A stretch of DNA of 64,000 nucleotides from assembly GCF_040954645.1 (NCBI RefSeq), contig NC_092804.1, positions 147,073,108 to 147,137,107 of the forward strand. The letters run 5' to 3'. This DNA comes from Diabrotica undecimpunctata (lineage: Eukaryota > Arthropoda > Insecta > Coleoptera > Chrysomelidae). Shown piece after piece: positions 19,070 through 31,254 of this stretch (positions within the stretch are counted from its first letter, which is position 1; every line of letters begins with the position of its first letter). The notes below the pieces were generated by a model. The model did not search any database, was not told where the DNA came from, and saw only the letters and a list, made by a program, of their open reading frames with translations. The position numbers and the translations under genes were made by a program.

Positions 19070-21620
19070 CCGGGGTGGCTTCTTGTCCAATCATGCTGCT
19101 TGCCTACTAAATTGGCTTACTATTCTCCTCCATTGATCCCTGTTTGTTGCTCTTTCTTTTCAACGATCAATTTCCTCTTTTCTAAGAACTTCCTTTAGGC
19201 TAATAAACCATCTTTGTCTGGGACGTCCTTTCCTTCTTTTCGTGATTGGGCCCCATTTTAGAATTATCTTTGCCATCCTCTTCATTTCCATTCTAACGTG
19301 CCCCGTCTACCTTTCTCCCTGTTCTTTTATAAAGCGACTAATGCTTGGTTCGTTAAAAAGTTTCTCTAGCCCCTGTTTGGTCGTGGCACCCAACCTGCCA
19401 TCGTGTTCTGCCTCCATATATAGCTTTGAGCATTTTCCTTGCCCATCTTTGCAATTTCTCCGTATTTCCCAATTTCACTGTGGGTCTTATTACTGTTTTA
19501 TATAACCTTATCTTTGGTTTTTTCGATACATATTTGGATTTCATCAGTGGTCTTAGACTTCCCCTCTTTTTATTTTCTTTTGCCAATCTGGCATTCAGTT
19601 CACTGATTTTCCTGACCATTCTATTTTATAATACCCCCAGATACCTCCACCCCAGATAGAAGTAAAATGGATCACTCTTTCGAAATTATTTTCTCTTATT
19701 TATTTTCTTTCTACTTCAAAATATTTTGCGTCATTTTCTAATTTTTTTATAACATTTTGTAATTATTTTCTTGCCTTCGTTAGACTAGTAAGATCATCAA
19801 CGAACGCCAGACATTGATCTTTATTGTTGAAGATGGATCCGGTCGTTTTAACTCGGCTTTTTGTGAATATTGTTTCCAATACAAAATTAAAAATCACAGT
19901 GGATAACGGATCTCCTTGTCTAAGACATTTATTCACTTCAAACTCATCCAATGAAAATCCTCTCCATACTACATGATTTCATGTGCTATTCAGAGTCATT
20001 CTTACTAACCTAACTAGTTTTAAGGGTTTGTTCAAGGAGCTCCGTGCTTCATACATATTATTTCTTCTTATCCTATCATACGCTTATAAGGATTACCTTA
20101 TATTCACAGAGGGTAGTCTGGATTTTTTTTACTGTAAAAATCTGATCTGTCACGTATGTATTAACTCTAAATCCGGATTCTTACTTAGTTTATCATCAGC
20201 AAATATGTTGAGTCTCTCTCTTAGTTTTCGGGCTAATATTTTGTAACAAATATCCAGCAGAGCAACACATCTGTAACTTTCACATGCCAATTTATCTTTC
20301 TTTTTGTATATGGGGCGTAATAAAGCTTTGGTCGATTTTTTGGACATATTTTTCTCGTCCCATATCCTCTTGGATAGTTATCACTGATTCTTTTTCGCTC
20401 GTGAGTGTTCCATCTTCTTTTTTCATGTACGAAGTGTACCTAATTCTAATAATTCCTTTCTGTTTTTTGAACTTCTTGATAAAACGACCGTATTTCATTT
20501 TTCTGAAATCTTTCCTCTATTTCTTGTATTACTTTTCGTTATATTCTCTTTTCTTACGTCTACATACCCTTCTCATTATTCTTCTTCGAACTTTTTCTAT
20601 CTCTGATTTATACTATCATTATTATTTGTTAGTGCCACTTGTCTTAACCTTTTCTTTTTCTCTGCTATTTTAAGGCATTATTCATCAAAACAATTCTTTC
20701 CTGCTTTTATTTGGCTCTTTTTTTGTAATAATTTCATCATTTGCTACAGTTACAGCCTCTCTTCTGGCTTGCCACATATGCTCTGTTCCTAGTTTCTTTA
20801 CTTCTTTCTGGGATAATACCCCTTTATTTATTTCATTGATATACTTTCATTTTATTTCCACCTCGCTTAGCTTTTCTATATCATATATATTTTTTGTCTT
20901 TGAATTTGTTTTTCTCATTTCTTTATCTTTTTGCATCGTTCCACATATAACTCTAATCAGAAAATGATCCGAATCCATTTCGGATCTGTTAATACTTCTT
21001 ATATTTCTTATAAATTTCTTGTGGTTACTTTCCACCAATATGTGATCAATATGGTTTACCGTCCAGCCACCAGAAGAACTCCAGGTTCCCTTACGTATTT
21101 ATTTTGGTTCTAATGGGGTGGTTCTAACCACCCTATTGTTTTTCATCGCAAAACTGATTAGCCTTTGGTCATTATCATTTGTCACTTCATGCCTATGTAT
21201 TCCAACTACTATGTTATACCTACATAGCTTCTTTTCTCACGTTTGCATTGCAATCACCGATTAGGTACATACTATTTTTATATCATCTTTTGGTAGATGC
21301 TCATACTGATCAGTCAGTTGCTCGTAAAATAAGTCTTTTGTTTCATCATCCTTATCTTCGGATGGGGCGTGCATGTTAATTATACTTATATTCCTTTTTT
21401 CACCCTTTATTCGTATCTATAAAGCACAATCTGCAACTTGTAAATTTTTTGCAAATGCGAAACCTGTTACTACCACTATTAAATAGCGCCATGCCCTCAA
21501 ATTGCGTTATTTAATTTCTCGTTTGTTTAGTTTCTTGTAGAGCCATAAGATTTATCTACAAATATCTATTTTGTATTTCTTTTTTATCTCATTGGTTACG
21601 CGACATTTTATAACTTATAA
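19070..21620 (-). pseudogene. RTE-like LINE with endonuclease and RT, decayed
   Basis: Reading the - strand from high to low coordinate gives GGWTVNHIDHILVESNHKKFIRNIRSINRSEMDSDHFLIRV (end of the endonuclease, about 21070-20930), KKSTKALLRPIYKKKDKLACESYRCVALLDICYKILARKL (RT start, about 20345-20230), FEVNKCLRQGDPLSTVIFNFVLE with FVDDL (catalytic box, about 19945-19780) and KPKIRLYKTVIRPTVKLGNTEKLQRWARKML (thumb, about 19530-19410). There are many frameshifts. The order is correct for one element of about 2.5 kb. It lies in intron 3 of the receptor gene, antisense to it. Confidence 0.82.
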
Positions 21621-22385
21621 TAAATTATTGTCATACTTGGTCACTTGCACTGTCCTCTGTTTCTCATTGGCCAACAACATTAGTTTTTTTTTAATTAATT
21701 AAGTCATAAAAATTCTTGTATAAAGTTTCATAAAATAAACATTCAATTGTTGAACGAATACTAATAATTCGTTATATATTATCTTACAATTAAAAGCTTT
21801 AAAAATGTAAAACTTACAACAAAATTAGAATAATATTACCAAAGAATATAGAAGCTTTATATTCTTTGATATTACTTATAATAAAATTATAAATATTTCA
21901 AGCCCATGAATGCTATATGACGCCAAACACCATCTTCTGGCGACATCTAACGAGAAACACTGCAACTATTAGACAAAGGGTTCGATTACTATGGCAGAAC
22001 ATTCACGTAGAAATCTAGGTAGAATTTGATTCAAAACTACAACCTTTCACCTTTTATAATTTCTTTTATTCGCTACAGATGGAACTAGCCTTTACTACTT
22101 TTACAATTACATTTTCTGCGATATTTTAGAATAAAAATAAGAAAAAAAATAAACTTAATGATAAACAAATAGCATTATCGTTCATTACTTCCAGAGCTTT
22201 TAAATTCATTAAATGGTACTGTTGACATGAAGTACACAGAGAAAAATATGACACACATTAGAGAAAAAATATAATATGCATCTCAAATAGACAGATCATT
22301 CGGCATGAAAGATTTCATTAGTAAATGCATTTTTCCAATCTTTCGAAAACTGTTAAAGATTTTGTATACCTCATAAAATTTTTAT

Positions 22386-22410
22386 GGGGGTTTTGTTTCC
22401 TTAAACCCCC
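22386..22410. repeat. G/C-rich hairpin in AT-rich DNA
   Basis: GGGGGTTT, a 9-base loop, then AAACCCCC form a perfect 8-bp stem. A second CCCCCG/CGGGGG-type run follows at 22431-22435. The GC contrast with its surroundings suggests a repeat end, but I cannot assign it. Confidence 0.5.
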
Positions 22411-22779
22411 CAAATGTTTATTTACTTTCGGGGGCAACTAGTGCAACTTGTTAACTAGTAAGTAGTATTTAGTAGTAGGAATTTTGTTTAGTTCTTTATG
22501 TATTTGTACTGCTTTTATTTATGCTATTTGTTTTTCTTTTTTGTTTTCTCTTTAATAAATCGTTTTGTACCTTTCTATAGCTTTTTGAACCATTAGTGTT
22601 TAAGACATTCTTATTTTACAGGTAAGAGCTCTCTTATTTTGTAACTAGCAATTTATATTATACTCTCTACAAGGAGTACCACTTGAAAGTTAAGCCACAA
22701 CCGCGTCATTAGGACCATATTCATCTATAAAAAAAAATTTTTTCTGCCGTCCGGTAGGTTCAGACCAACCATCACTGAT

Positions 22780-23148
22780 TTCTGTAACGAGTCGGTTGAC
22801 TTGGAAGACTGTTGTGTTGTAATTTTGTCAATGGGGTATCACTCGAATAAGAATCTAATGATTCACTTTCTCTCTGGATTTTTTCCATCTCAGATTTGGC
22901 GGCACCTGAGCAGCAGGTTCAGAATCATCAGAATCTGTCGGTCTTGGAACATAAGCTGGATCGTTTATGAAATCTGTGGAACTGAATTCTTCATCTGACG
23001 AGTCGCAGCTGTCTTCTAAAAACATTTATTTACTTACAGACTGGTCTAACTTATAAGTGTTATTAAAAAACTTACCGTAACTTTCTGCAGATTGTTTTGC
23101 ATAACCTGCAGTCATAATTCTCTTTGTGCGATCACTAATATTATCCAT
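22780..23148 (-). pseudogene. small two-exon coding remnant of unknown function
   Basis: On the - strand an ATG at 23148 opens MDNISDRTKRIMTAGYAKQSAESY. A gtaag donor follows at 23076, and an AG acceptor near 23015 joins in frame to EDSCDSSDEEFSSTDFIND and then PAYVPRPTDSDDSEPAAQVPPNLRWKKSREKVNH plus a stop near 22860. Just before that stop a one-base shift would give another acidic stretch (ESESLDSYSSDTPL), suggesting a frameshift. The acidic, Ser/Asp-rich N-terminus is like those of many insect transposase-derived or transposon-linked proteins, but I do not recognise the family. It lies in intron 3 of the receptor. Confidence 0.45.
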
Positions 23149-23729
23149 GATGTATAACTTTTAAATCACCAATATAGGTATTTAATATAGCTATAAAACA
23201 AAAGAATAACTCAACAAACTACTAAATCACGTGTAAGTCTTTGAGGTTAGGTCTGAACGACAGCGCGTCTGCTATTTGTGTCTGCAGAATTAATAAAAGG
23301 AAAATGTTGCCACCAGTGACGCAGCAGACACCGGTGTCTGCTTATGAAAAATGGCGATATAATTGAAAACAATGGTCGGATTGCAAAAATAACGACCCCA
23401 TTTCTCCTTAAATTTTATAAGCATTCTAGAAATTATAAAAACAAAAAAATTGAAAATCCACTCATCTACTCAGTTTCTGGTTGGCAGTCAACCCGTTAAA
23501 GTGACGGTAATATGGCCATTTAATGTTAATTTTGAGCTCTTTTGTCCACGATAGATCTCTGCTGGATAAGAAAACTATTTTATATGCACCAAACGTGGTG
23601 TCAAACCACTGATTCTTAAAAAAACGTAGCTTTACATGGCTCATCGAATCCGCCCAATTTTAACAGTAAATGGAAGGTAATCTAGTTGTCATGGAATCTT
23701 TTGTACTATCTACATACGCAGGCACTAAA

Positions 23730-23905
23730 GAATGTGCTAAAAGAGATACTATATTGTCACCAGAAGTCGTTCGACCTTAACCAAAGGCCCCGCCAAGAAA
23801 AACGAAGTCTCGAAACAGAAAAAATAAGACTAGCATGTTAACCGATACACCTGAAAAACAGAAATTAGAAAAAATAGCCGCAAAAAAGGAAAACTAAGGC
23901 AAATA
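23730..23905 (+). pseudogene. pogo/Tigger-like transposase C-terminal fragment
   Basis: In one frame the sequence reads RDTILSPEVVRP, a stop, PKAPPRKTKSRNRK, then a one-frame slip to TSMLTDTPEKQKLEKIAAKKEN. The P-x-P-K-A-P-P-R-K ... L-T-D-T-P-E-K pattern is the tail found after the DDE domain in pogo/jerky-type transposases of insects. Only about 60 codons remain, with a stop inside the PxPKAPPR motif. Confidence 0.68.
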
Positions 23906-24411
23906 AAGGAAACACTGTGGAAAAAAGCAAAAGTTTTTGTATAAAAATATTTCGTCCCAAGGTACAAACGTCACTTTCCCAAAGTACTGGACGTGATTGT
24001 ACCTACCTTGGTATAAAACAACAAAATCAGTTCCTATTTTTTTATACTTAAAAATGTATTTTTTAGTAGTTCTAGGTATGACTGTTTATCAATATTACTA
24101 TGAAGATGTGATAAATAAAAAATGAATGCGTCAAGTTATTTAAAACACAAGTTCTGTAGGATTGAAGAAAAGTGTCCTAAGCTACAAGGATCTACCCTAT
24201 TGTTTGATTAACTGTTTCATATATTCAAAGTCGCAGTTCTTATAGGCTGCTATCATTCGAAACAGATCAACTCTGATTTTTTAGATCATTGCTTCTTCTC
24301 TTATATCTATATAAGAGTATTTATGTAATAATATAATATTAAAAAGTCCATAAATAGTTTTTATATCACAAATAATTTTATATTTTTCTCTCTAATGCAA
24401 TTTATTTTTAG

Positions 24412-24797
24412 GTTACCTTTGGGGGCCGTTATTTATTCTAAAGGCCTCATATTGGCACATAAATATAGAAGGAATATTCTCCTTTCTTCATGAAACTTGC
24501 AGCTATATGAAGTCACTTAATTTAAACTCAACAACTCTTGAACTATTTGAAACACTGCTTCTGTGTCGACTAGATTTATTGGAGGATCCTCAGGAAATAA
24601 TAGAAATAGATAATATTGTTCAAAAAACAATTACCTGTCTTAAACAACAGGAAAGTATGGACAGTAGACATTTCATTGACATTTTGTTGGCTACTACCAG
24701 ACTACACATTCCCAGCGCTTCTTTCCTACGATTTGTACTATTTGAACCCATTATTGGATTAGTACCAATTGAAACTGTTATAGCAACTATTTCCTAA
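24412..24797 (+). CDS. Hr83: NR2E-type nuclear receptor (Hr83-like), terminal ligand-binding domain exon
   Basis: The acceptor tttttag ends at 24411. Completed by the split Gly codon, the exon reads GYLWGPLFILKASYWHINIEG, then about 105 more residues to a TAA at 24797. WGPLFILKASYW matches the helix 4-5 signature region of NR2E ligand-binding domains. The C-terminal RFVLFEPIIGLVPIETVIATIS aligns with the family's FFRxTIGxVPIERLLxDMF. The usual acidic residue and final aromatic or Met of the AF-2 helix are replaced (IETVIATIS), so classic coactivator binding may be lost. Summed with the other exons the receptor has about 287 residues plus a short N-terminus, close to the small size I recall for fly Hr83. 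LINE-derived sequence starts within about 40 bp of the stop. Confidence 0.88.
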
Positions 24798-24834
24798 AAA
24801 ATATATGTGAAATAGATAATGGAAGTTTTTTTAT

Positions 24835-25500
24835 TTTTAGCCCAAATGAAATTTATAACGACTCCAACGAATTTAAGACCACAAAAGGGTTATTGCAGGG
24901 ATGCTCTACATCTCCGACACTGTTCAAGATATTCCTCGAACAAATATTAAAACCATGGAAAAGGAAATCTCAAGGGATGGGAATACCAATCCGGGACAAC
25001 TTCTTGTACACATTAAGCTTTGCAGGTGACCAAGTGGTAACGGCTCAAGATAAAGAAGATCTGTGCTATATGCTCCGAAAATTAGAAAAGGAATACACAA
25101 AAAATGGACTGGAAATAAATCTAGAAAAGACCGAATATTTAACAACAGAGCAAGAACCAGTGAGAAACTTGTAAATTTACGATAATAGGAAAATTAACGG
25201 CACTGACAAATTCAAATATTTAGGATTCATACTCTCAAAAATGGAACCACCGAGCAAGAGATAACCAGCCGATTAGCACAGACAAGAACATGTATTAAAC
25301 AAATGAACGGGGTACTGTGGGATAGACAGATTACCAGAAATACAAAGAAGAGAATTTATAACACTTTTACAGGTCCAAAATCACAGCAACTGAAATGGAG
25401 TTCATGAGAAGAAGCTGCAGAGTGACAAAAATGGATCGCATCAGAAATGAGGAGATAAAACGAAGGATGGCAGTAGAACAAGACAAACTCAGCTACAGTT
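24835..25500 (+). pseudogene. RTE-like LINE RT fragment directly 3' of the receptor stop
   Basis: The frame reads FKTTKGLLQGCSTSPTLFKIFLEQILKPWKRKSQGMGIPIRD, then LSFAGDQVVTAQDKEDLCYMLRKLEKEYTKNGLEINLEKTEYLTTE (24870-25174). A broken continuation includes TDKFKYLGFIL and ITATEMEFMRRSCRVTKMDRI to about 25460. The catalytic box is FAGD in place of FADD. It is closely related to 53036-54002. Its position means it could contribute the receptor's 3' UTR or poly(A) site. Confidence 0.8.
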
Positions 25501-25529
25501 TGTCCTACTTTTTTTTATTGGAAAATGCT

Positions 25530-26643
25530 TTATTATTAAGTTGTTATAAATTTTCGTAGGATAGAGTGTCAAAAAATCAGGATCATTATTATTATCATAC
25601 AAAAAGTCCATCTTTGTACTAGCTAGCGCACGTTTAAGTTTCTATAAACCAGAAGAATTTATAAACAGTTGAAATGTTTTAGTGTTTTAGGATTAGTGAC
25701 AACAAATTTATGCTCAGAGTCAATAAATAAAAATTGAGCTCGATGGTCAGAAAAACAAGGTTGAAATTCACACACTCTGTAGATATTTTCAGAAAAATTT
25801 GTCATAATGTTGTCGATGCAACTACTGGACTGGTATGTGATTCTAGTATAGTCGTTTATAGTTACTTTTAGATCAAAAGATGTGAATAGATTTTAAATAT
25901 AAAACAAGGGTCAGATTCAATTTTAAAATTTATATTAAAATCACCAAGTATGATCAGTTTGTCTGCTTTACTAAGCAAGGACGTTATGACGTTCTCAAAA
26001 TTCACCAAAAACAAGTCAGTCACCCTTACCCGCTCTGTTTACAGTTAAAATATTGGTTTTTATTGAAGGTACATAAATTGCGCAAAACTCAGAACTTTGC
26101 TCTACATTATATTCATTTAGATTAAGAGAAGAATACATAAGATTTTTTTTACATAAATTGCAACCCCACCTTGTTTCTTTTTATCCTACAAAAGAAATTA
26201 GCTAACTAGAAGCCAGAGATGCTTATTAATTTTAAATTTTCTTCACTTTGCCAGTTCTCCGAAAAACATATGACGTCATATAAATTTTGATTCGCAAGAA
26301 AAGCATAGCTTCCTTATATGCTGAAAATTTCTTTTGAAGTTAAATCTTGTAACGGTAGCTTCTTTGGACCAAATATTAGGTCTGTAGGCTTCGTCAATTT
26401 TATAGAAAGGAAAAGACACCTTATATGTGGATATTTGTCAGTTCTATACCATTCCACGCAGTTAAAAGTAATATCGGGTACCATCTCACTGAAAAATTTT
26501 AGAAGATCATCGGCTTTCATATCAACACCTATGCGGGACACTTGTAAATAACCTTGTCTAGAAATGTTGTTTACAGTAGAGGATTCGTTGCTCTCAATAA
26601 TCGGTTTGTATTTGTTTTCTTTTTCGATTGGGTATTTAAACAT
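25530..26643 (-). pseudogene. CR1/Jockey-like LINE: ORF1-like segment and endonuclease, decayed
   Basis: The - strand frame 26314-26643 ends with YLQVSRIGVDMKADDLLKFFSEMVPDITFNCVEWYRTDKYPHIRCLFLSIKL, which resembles the esterase/RRM-like C-terminal part of ORF1 proteins linked to insect CR1/Jockey-type LINEs. Below it, broken frames read FANQNLYDVICFSENWQSEENLKLISISGF (about 26300-26210), typical of the start of an apurinic-type endonuclease, then a degenerate LVILINILKLNLTLVL (an eroded GDFN region) near 25950. No RT is left. Confidence 0.65.
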
Positions 26644-26649
26644 TAGTGT

Positions 26650-28250
26650 CTTGTTTTTAGATTGTTTTTATTTTCTTTTTGTTTATCTTTTGATTTGATT
26701 GTGAGTGCTGTTTTCTTTTCTACATTCATCAACGTATCAGTGACTAGGATATTTAGGTCATATAATACTCCATACTAAGTGATAAATAAACATTAAATAG
26801 AGAAAAAAAAACAACATGGCTTAAATTAGATATATATTTACAATAAACAAAAATTAGGTGAATAAACTTGTTAGAAAAAACAATGATAAATCTATATAGG
26901 TAACAACATGTATAATATTTGGAACATTAACATTGATTTTTTTTAATGTCTGTATCAGACTTCGGGATTGTCTACTCTCAGGGGTTTAAACGTTTTGGGA
27001 GGAATAATTGCCACATAGACTATCCTACACAAATTGTTGACCGATATGTTAATAAAGTAAAATAAATCCCCTTTTTAAGAAAATTTATTATTAATATGGA
27101 CACAAAAAACTTATAAGAATAAAATAGGTACTTACTTTAATTACAAATTAGTAAATTCAGCAAAGAATTATTAAATAAACCAATTGCTACTCTTTTTATT
27201 TGTTTGTTAGAAGAAACCATGCATTTACTTTTTTTTAAACTTCTGTTTAATAATAGCTCGATTTTATATTTTTACTTGAACCAAAATAAAAAGCATCCAG
27301 ACTAAGTATAAGTTAATTTTTAACAATGTAGAAAATATTCCCATATGTTTTTTTATTTCGAATTATCGTGTCTTGACATATTTTGTCATTGACACAGGTA
27401 AAGGTTTACAATAGTACAGAGTTGTGATTATTTACATTACAGTTACCTAAGTAATTAAAGAATAACAATAATATGTGAATTATATTTTGTTACACTAAAC
27501 AAACAATTGTGTAGTCTTTAAGCAGTCTTTTTGGGCTCTTGAATCGGCTTGAATAGTTCAGAAGTTCTTGGATAAATTTCTGTAAGAAATGTATTCAAGT
27601 GTTGCTTCGCCACTGGTAGCAATTAACTTACACGTTAATGTATTCAAAAGATATTTTTACCCACAGATTAACTTTCTCCGACCAACTCCAAAAATTTTCC
27701 TGTTAGAAAAAAATTTGAAAGATGGGTTTTATCTACCTCTGTATAGAAATATCAAAGTTGTCCTCCGTCCCCCGAAAATCCCTTGCAATAGTCAGGGATT
27801 GCAATCAGAATTTTAAGTTAGTATAAAATTGTATCTCAGCTAAGCTGGTTGTTTCTTGTTTAGAGTTTTAACACTCGCATTTTAGTTATTATTACATAGC
27901 TTACAGTTAAAAGCTAAACGCTCATTTGTAGTCAAGTATTCTAATGTTGAAGAAAACATCCTTAGTTGAAGTGATAAATATTAGTAACATTTTAATCTGT
28001 ATCAGTGCTCGTGTAGTGTTTCGCTAGTGTAAGGTGGACAGTGATTTGCGGCTTCAATAAAAGAACTTGCGCCTAAAACTTTGTCTAGATATTAACTTAG
28101 TTGTAGTAACATTCAATTATTAAACTACGTATTGTTTAAACTGCTTGTGTTCTTATTTCCCACGCCAGTGGTTGGTCCTTCCAGTTGGAAGTAATTACGT
28201 TACTTTAGCAAGATCGCCATCTAAATTTGTTGAACAAATGTCCGTTTAAT
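26650..28250. other. no recognisable gene
   Basis: AT-rich sequence with no protein family that I can recognise on either strand. The open frames at 27589-27816 and elsewhere are short and lack motifs. About 27590-27840 is slightly more GC-rich, with an open + strand frame, but shows no homology I know. Confidence 0.4.
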
Positions 28251-28259
28251 TCTACCAGT

Positions 28260-28480
28260 TCTTTTAAACTAGTTTATACTATTAGCAATGCGAGTGGCCT
28301 GTTAGTGTTGACATTCTGTGAGGATGTGCTTGGCGGTGATAGTACAGCATAAGGAAAAATTTGTGTCTATGCTGTGGTGATAGGATTATCGTTGCAGTGG
28401 GAGCATAAATGTTGGTTTATAGAGGATATAAGATGACTATGTGTCAAACGTGGGTGTCCTATCCTCAATCTTCGTATTGT
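28260..28480 (-). pseudogene. possible LINE C-terminal zinc-motif scrap
   Basis: In broken - strand frames there is HLCSHCN near 28400 and, in another frame, FSLCCTITAKHILTECQH near 28330. The C-x-x-C ... A-K-H-I-L-x-E-C arrangement resembles the Cys/His tail of I/Jockey/R1 ORF2 proteins. Very short and only suggestive. Confidence 0.4.
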
Positions 28481-29749
28481 TATCTTCTCTTTTCCATTCA
28501 GAGACGTTAGGGATAAAGAGCTGTTATTCCCATATGTTTATTATTAGTCTAACATTTTTACTTTTAGTCTGTTCTACATATCTTTAACATATTATATAAC
28601 ATAGTATTACTGTCAGATTAGAGTTAAAGTGCACAGGGCGTATTGTAAATATGATGAAAGTATATCGTAACATATTTTCCAAAATTCTAAGCAATTTTAA
28701 GATAATAAAAATCACACCATCTTGTTGGAGTACAAACTCTACATCCTGTATCTTCCATTCTATGGTTCGTTTTGTCCATCGGTCATCTGACAGCTGTTTT
28801 CGAGTTTCACTCCAGAGTTGTAATTCTTCTTAAAAGATTTGTTTTCTATTTTCAATTACGTATTTTTGTATTGGAAATTTTATATCTCAGAAAATTACTT
28901 GTTATAAAGCGTTTTATTCATCTTTTAAGGAATTAAGTTGTATAAAAGACTGTATTTGTAGGTATCTGTAGTTTATATATACAATATGTTCTGAATATGT
29001 ACAGTGTGACTCTTTTATATTGGAAACACCTCTACTGAAGATTTTAACAATTTTTTTTCAAATGTCATTTACTAAAAGGTCTACTTCGGATCATAATTTA
29101 AAATGCTTATTTAAACTTCCAGAGCCGTACTACCATACTTTTTTTTCAGACAAAAATGGAAAATTTGTATTAGCGATTTTTTAAAAAACAGTTTTTTAAT
29201 GTTTTATTTTTTAATTCTTACATTGATACTGTTTTTTTACAATACATACTATTTTTAAATTTATTGCTTTAGAGCACCATTTGGTATTTGGTGCATATGT
29301 CATTTGTACCTTTATACCTGACTGAATTACTAAAAAAATTATTTGTTGTGCCGAAGAGCAGATAAGGCCCACAATTTGCTGAATGTCAGAATTTGCAGAC
29401 GAGCAGCACGGGATGCCCATATTGTAGAGAGAAATAACAGGTAAATGCTTCAATTGGACTGTGGCGCTAATGGAAGCAGAAGAAAAGGAAGAGTTTCTTT
29501 AGGTTTGTACCTTTATGAAAAAGAAATTATTGTTCTTGGATTTTCAAGAACGTCTTAGAATAGTTCTAGGATGCCTTTATCATGGGAAGAAAAGAAATAT
29601 GAAAACACATTTGTTTCCTCCGATTGATTAGAACGTCCAATAATGTAATAGTATACTGTTATTTTCCTCCTCCTCATTCCTTGAATCGTTGTCAGGGCAT
29701 TGTGGTCCTAAATATTCTTTGTTTCTATCTCCCTTTGCTGAGAACCTAT

Positions 29750-30345
29750 GCAACTTGGACGGTTTCATGTAGGGATTTTTCAATTTGAGTCTTCATTAGA
29801 TCTGCTCATCGTGTTGGAGATCTTCCTCTTGCTCTTAGACCTTCTACCGTTGTTTCTACTACCAATAGTTCCAAGGTCGTTGTTCTTATAGCTAAGTCAA
29901 CTAAATTATGTATACTTGGTTTACTTTTTTAATAGTTTGTCTTTTATATGAAGCTCATCCAGAATTGACAGGTTGGTTCTATGTTCTGTCCAGGATTTCT
30001 TCTATAGATTCATATTTCGAAGGCTTTGATTTCACTCCAATCGATTTGGTTGAGCGTCAGTGTTTCTGTTGCGTATGTAGCAACGGGAAAAATAAGGGCA
30101 TTGACCAATCTAAGCTTAGTATTTCTTGTTATTTTTCGGTCTTTCCATATTTTAATCAATTTAGCTGTTGGGGTTCGGGCCATTGGTAGTCTACGCTTGA
30201 TTTCTGAGGAGCAATCGCCATTGTTGGTTATCAGGGAGCCCAAGTATACAAATATGTCTACAACTTATAAATTCGTTACTTGGTGGTATGTGCAGTAGCT
30301 TATTATTTGCTCTGTCTGCGATCATTATTCATGTTTTTTTGGTGT
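29750..30345 (-). pseudogene. RTE-like LINE RT thumb fragment
   Basis: The - strand reads YLGSLITNNGDCSSEIKRRLPMARTPTAKLIKIWKDRKITRNTKLRLVNALIFPVATYATETLTLNQID (30250-30040). The YLGSLI ... S-E-I-K-R-R ... T-K-x-R-L-V ... Y-x-x-E-T-L pattern is the LINE RT thumb. On both sides the frame is broken; a Leu/Arg-rich remnant continues to about 29790. Confidence 0.75.
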
Positions 30346-31254
30346 AAGTCCAAAGTTTTGTTTAGGTTTATTGGTATTTACATTTGATATAAAATTGGAT
30401 TGAACCCAGGAAGACTTATGAATGATTAAACTACTTTGAGTGTGTAGTGGTACAATATTTTAAGCTTTATTTTTTATTACCAAATTGAGTAGTAAGGATT
30501 TTAGTAATTTATCACCTACCAACTGCTGGTTTTCAGATCTAGATACTTGATATAACGCAACCAGTTTTACTAAACAGTAGTAAATAGAGCAAAAAGCTGC
30601 ACCAGAAGTAGTCTTAATCAGTCCAAGAAATTCGAGCAAAAATTTATTTAATAAGTTAATATATAAAACCATTGCCTTAACTGTTAATTTTATAAAACAA
30701 GTTAACCTTATTCAGCAAATTTTATCTTCCAAATCATTATTTTACTCTGCTAACATACTGGTCAGAAATCTCTTAACATCTAGGACTAGAAAAAATTACA
30801 GTTAAAGTAGATGTAAAAGTCTAGTCTTCGTTCAAAGGACACATTTATTATTAAAATTGCTTATGATTTACTTCCTAATAGTACTAGATTTGTGCTGTTC
30901 ATGAAGAGACGGGTTCGATATACATAGATTGTGACATTTATATTGTTAGTACTAAATATGTTGAAGTGTGTTGAAAGTTGTGCCATACTGTGTAATAATC
31001 ATGAACAGAATGTTCAAATAGCTAACCGTCAAGTGATTTATCTAACGTGGTTTAAAATTATCATTTATTATTTCTTTTGTATATGTGTATAATACGTTAT
31101 AATTTAAAATATATCTAATAAATAAATAAAAATACACTACGTGTTTTTCAAAAGAAATAAAAATATAATATTAAATACAATAATATTCATACACTTTTCT
31201 ATCTCAAGTTAATTATATGTTGAAGATTATACATAGGTTATTTTGAATATTATA

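Noticed and set aside
19535..19570. CTGATGA followed by GAAA on the - strand, hammerhead-like
   Set aside because: It lies in decayed LINE coding sequence; no stem II forms between the two boxes and no stem I pairs around them.
27589..27816. 75-codon frame with slightly raised GC
   Set aside because: No recognisable domain, no splice-signal support, and no frame-consistent continuation.
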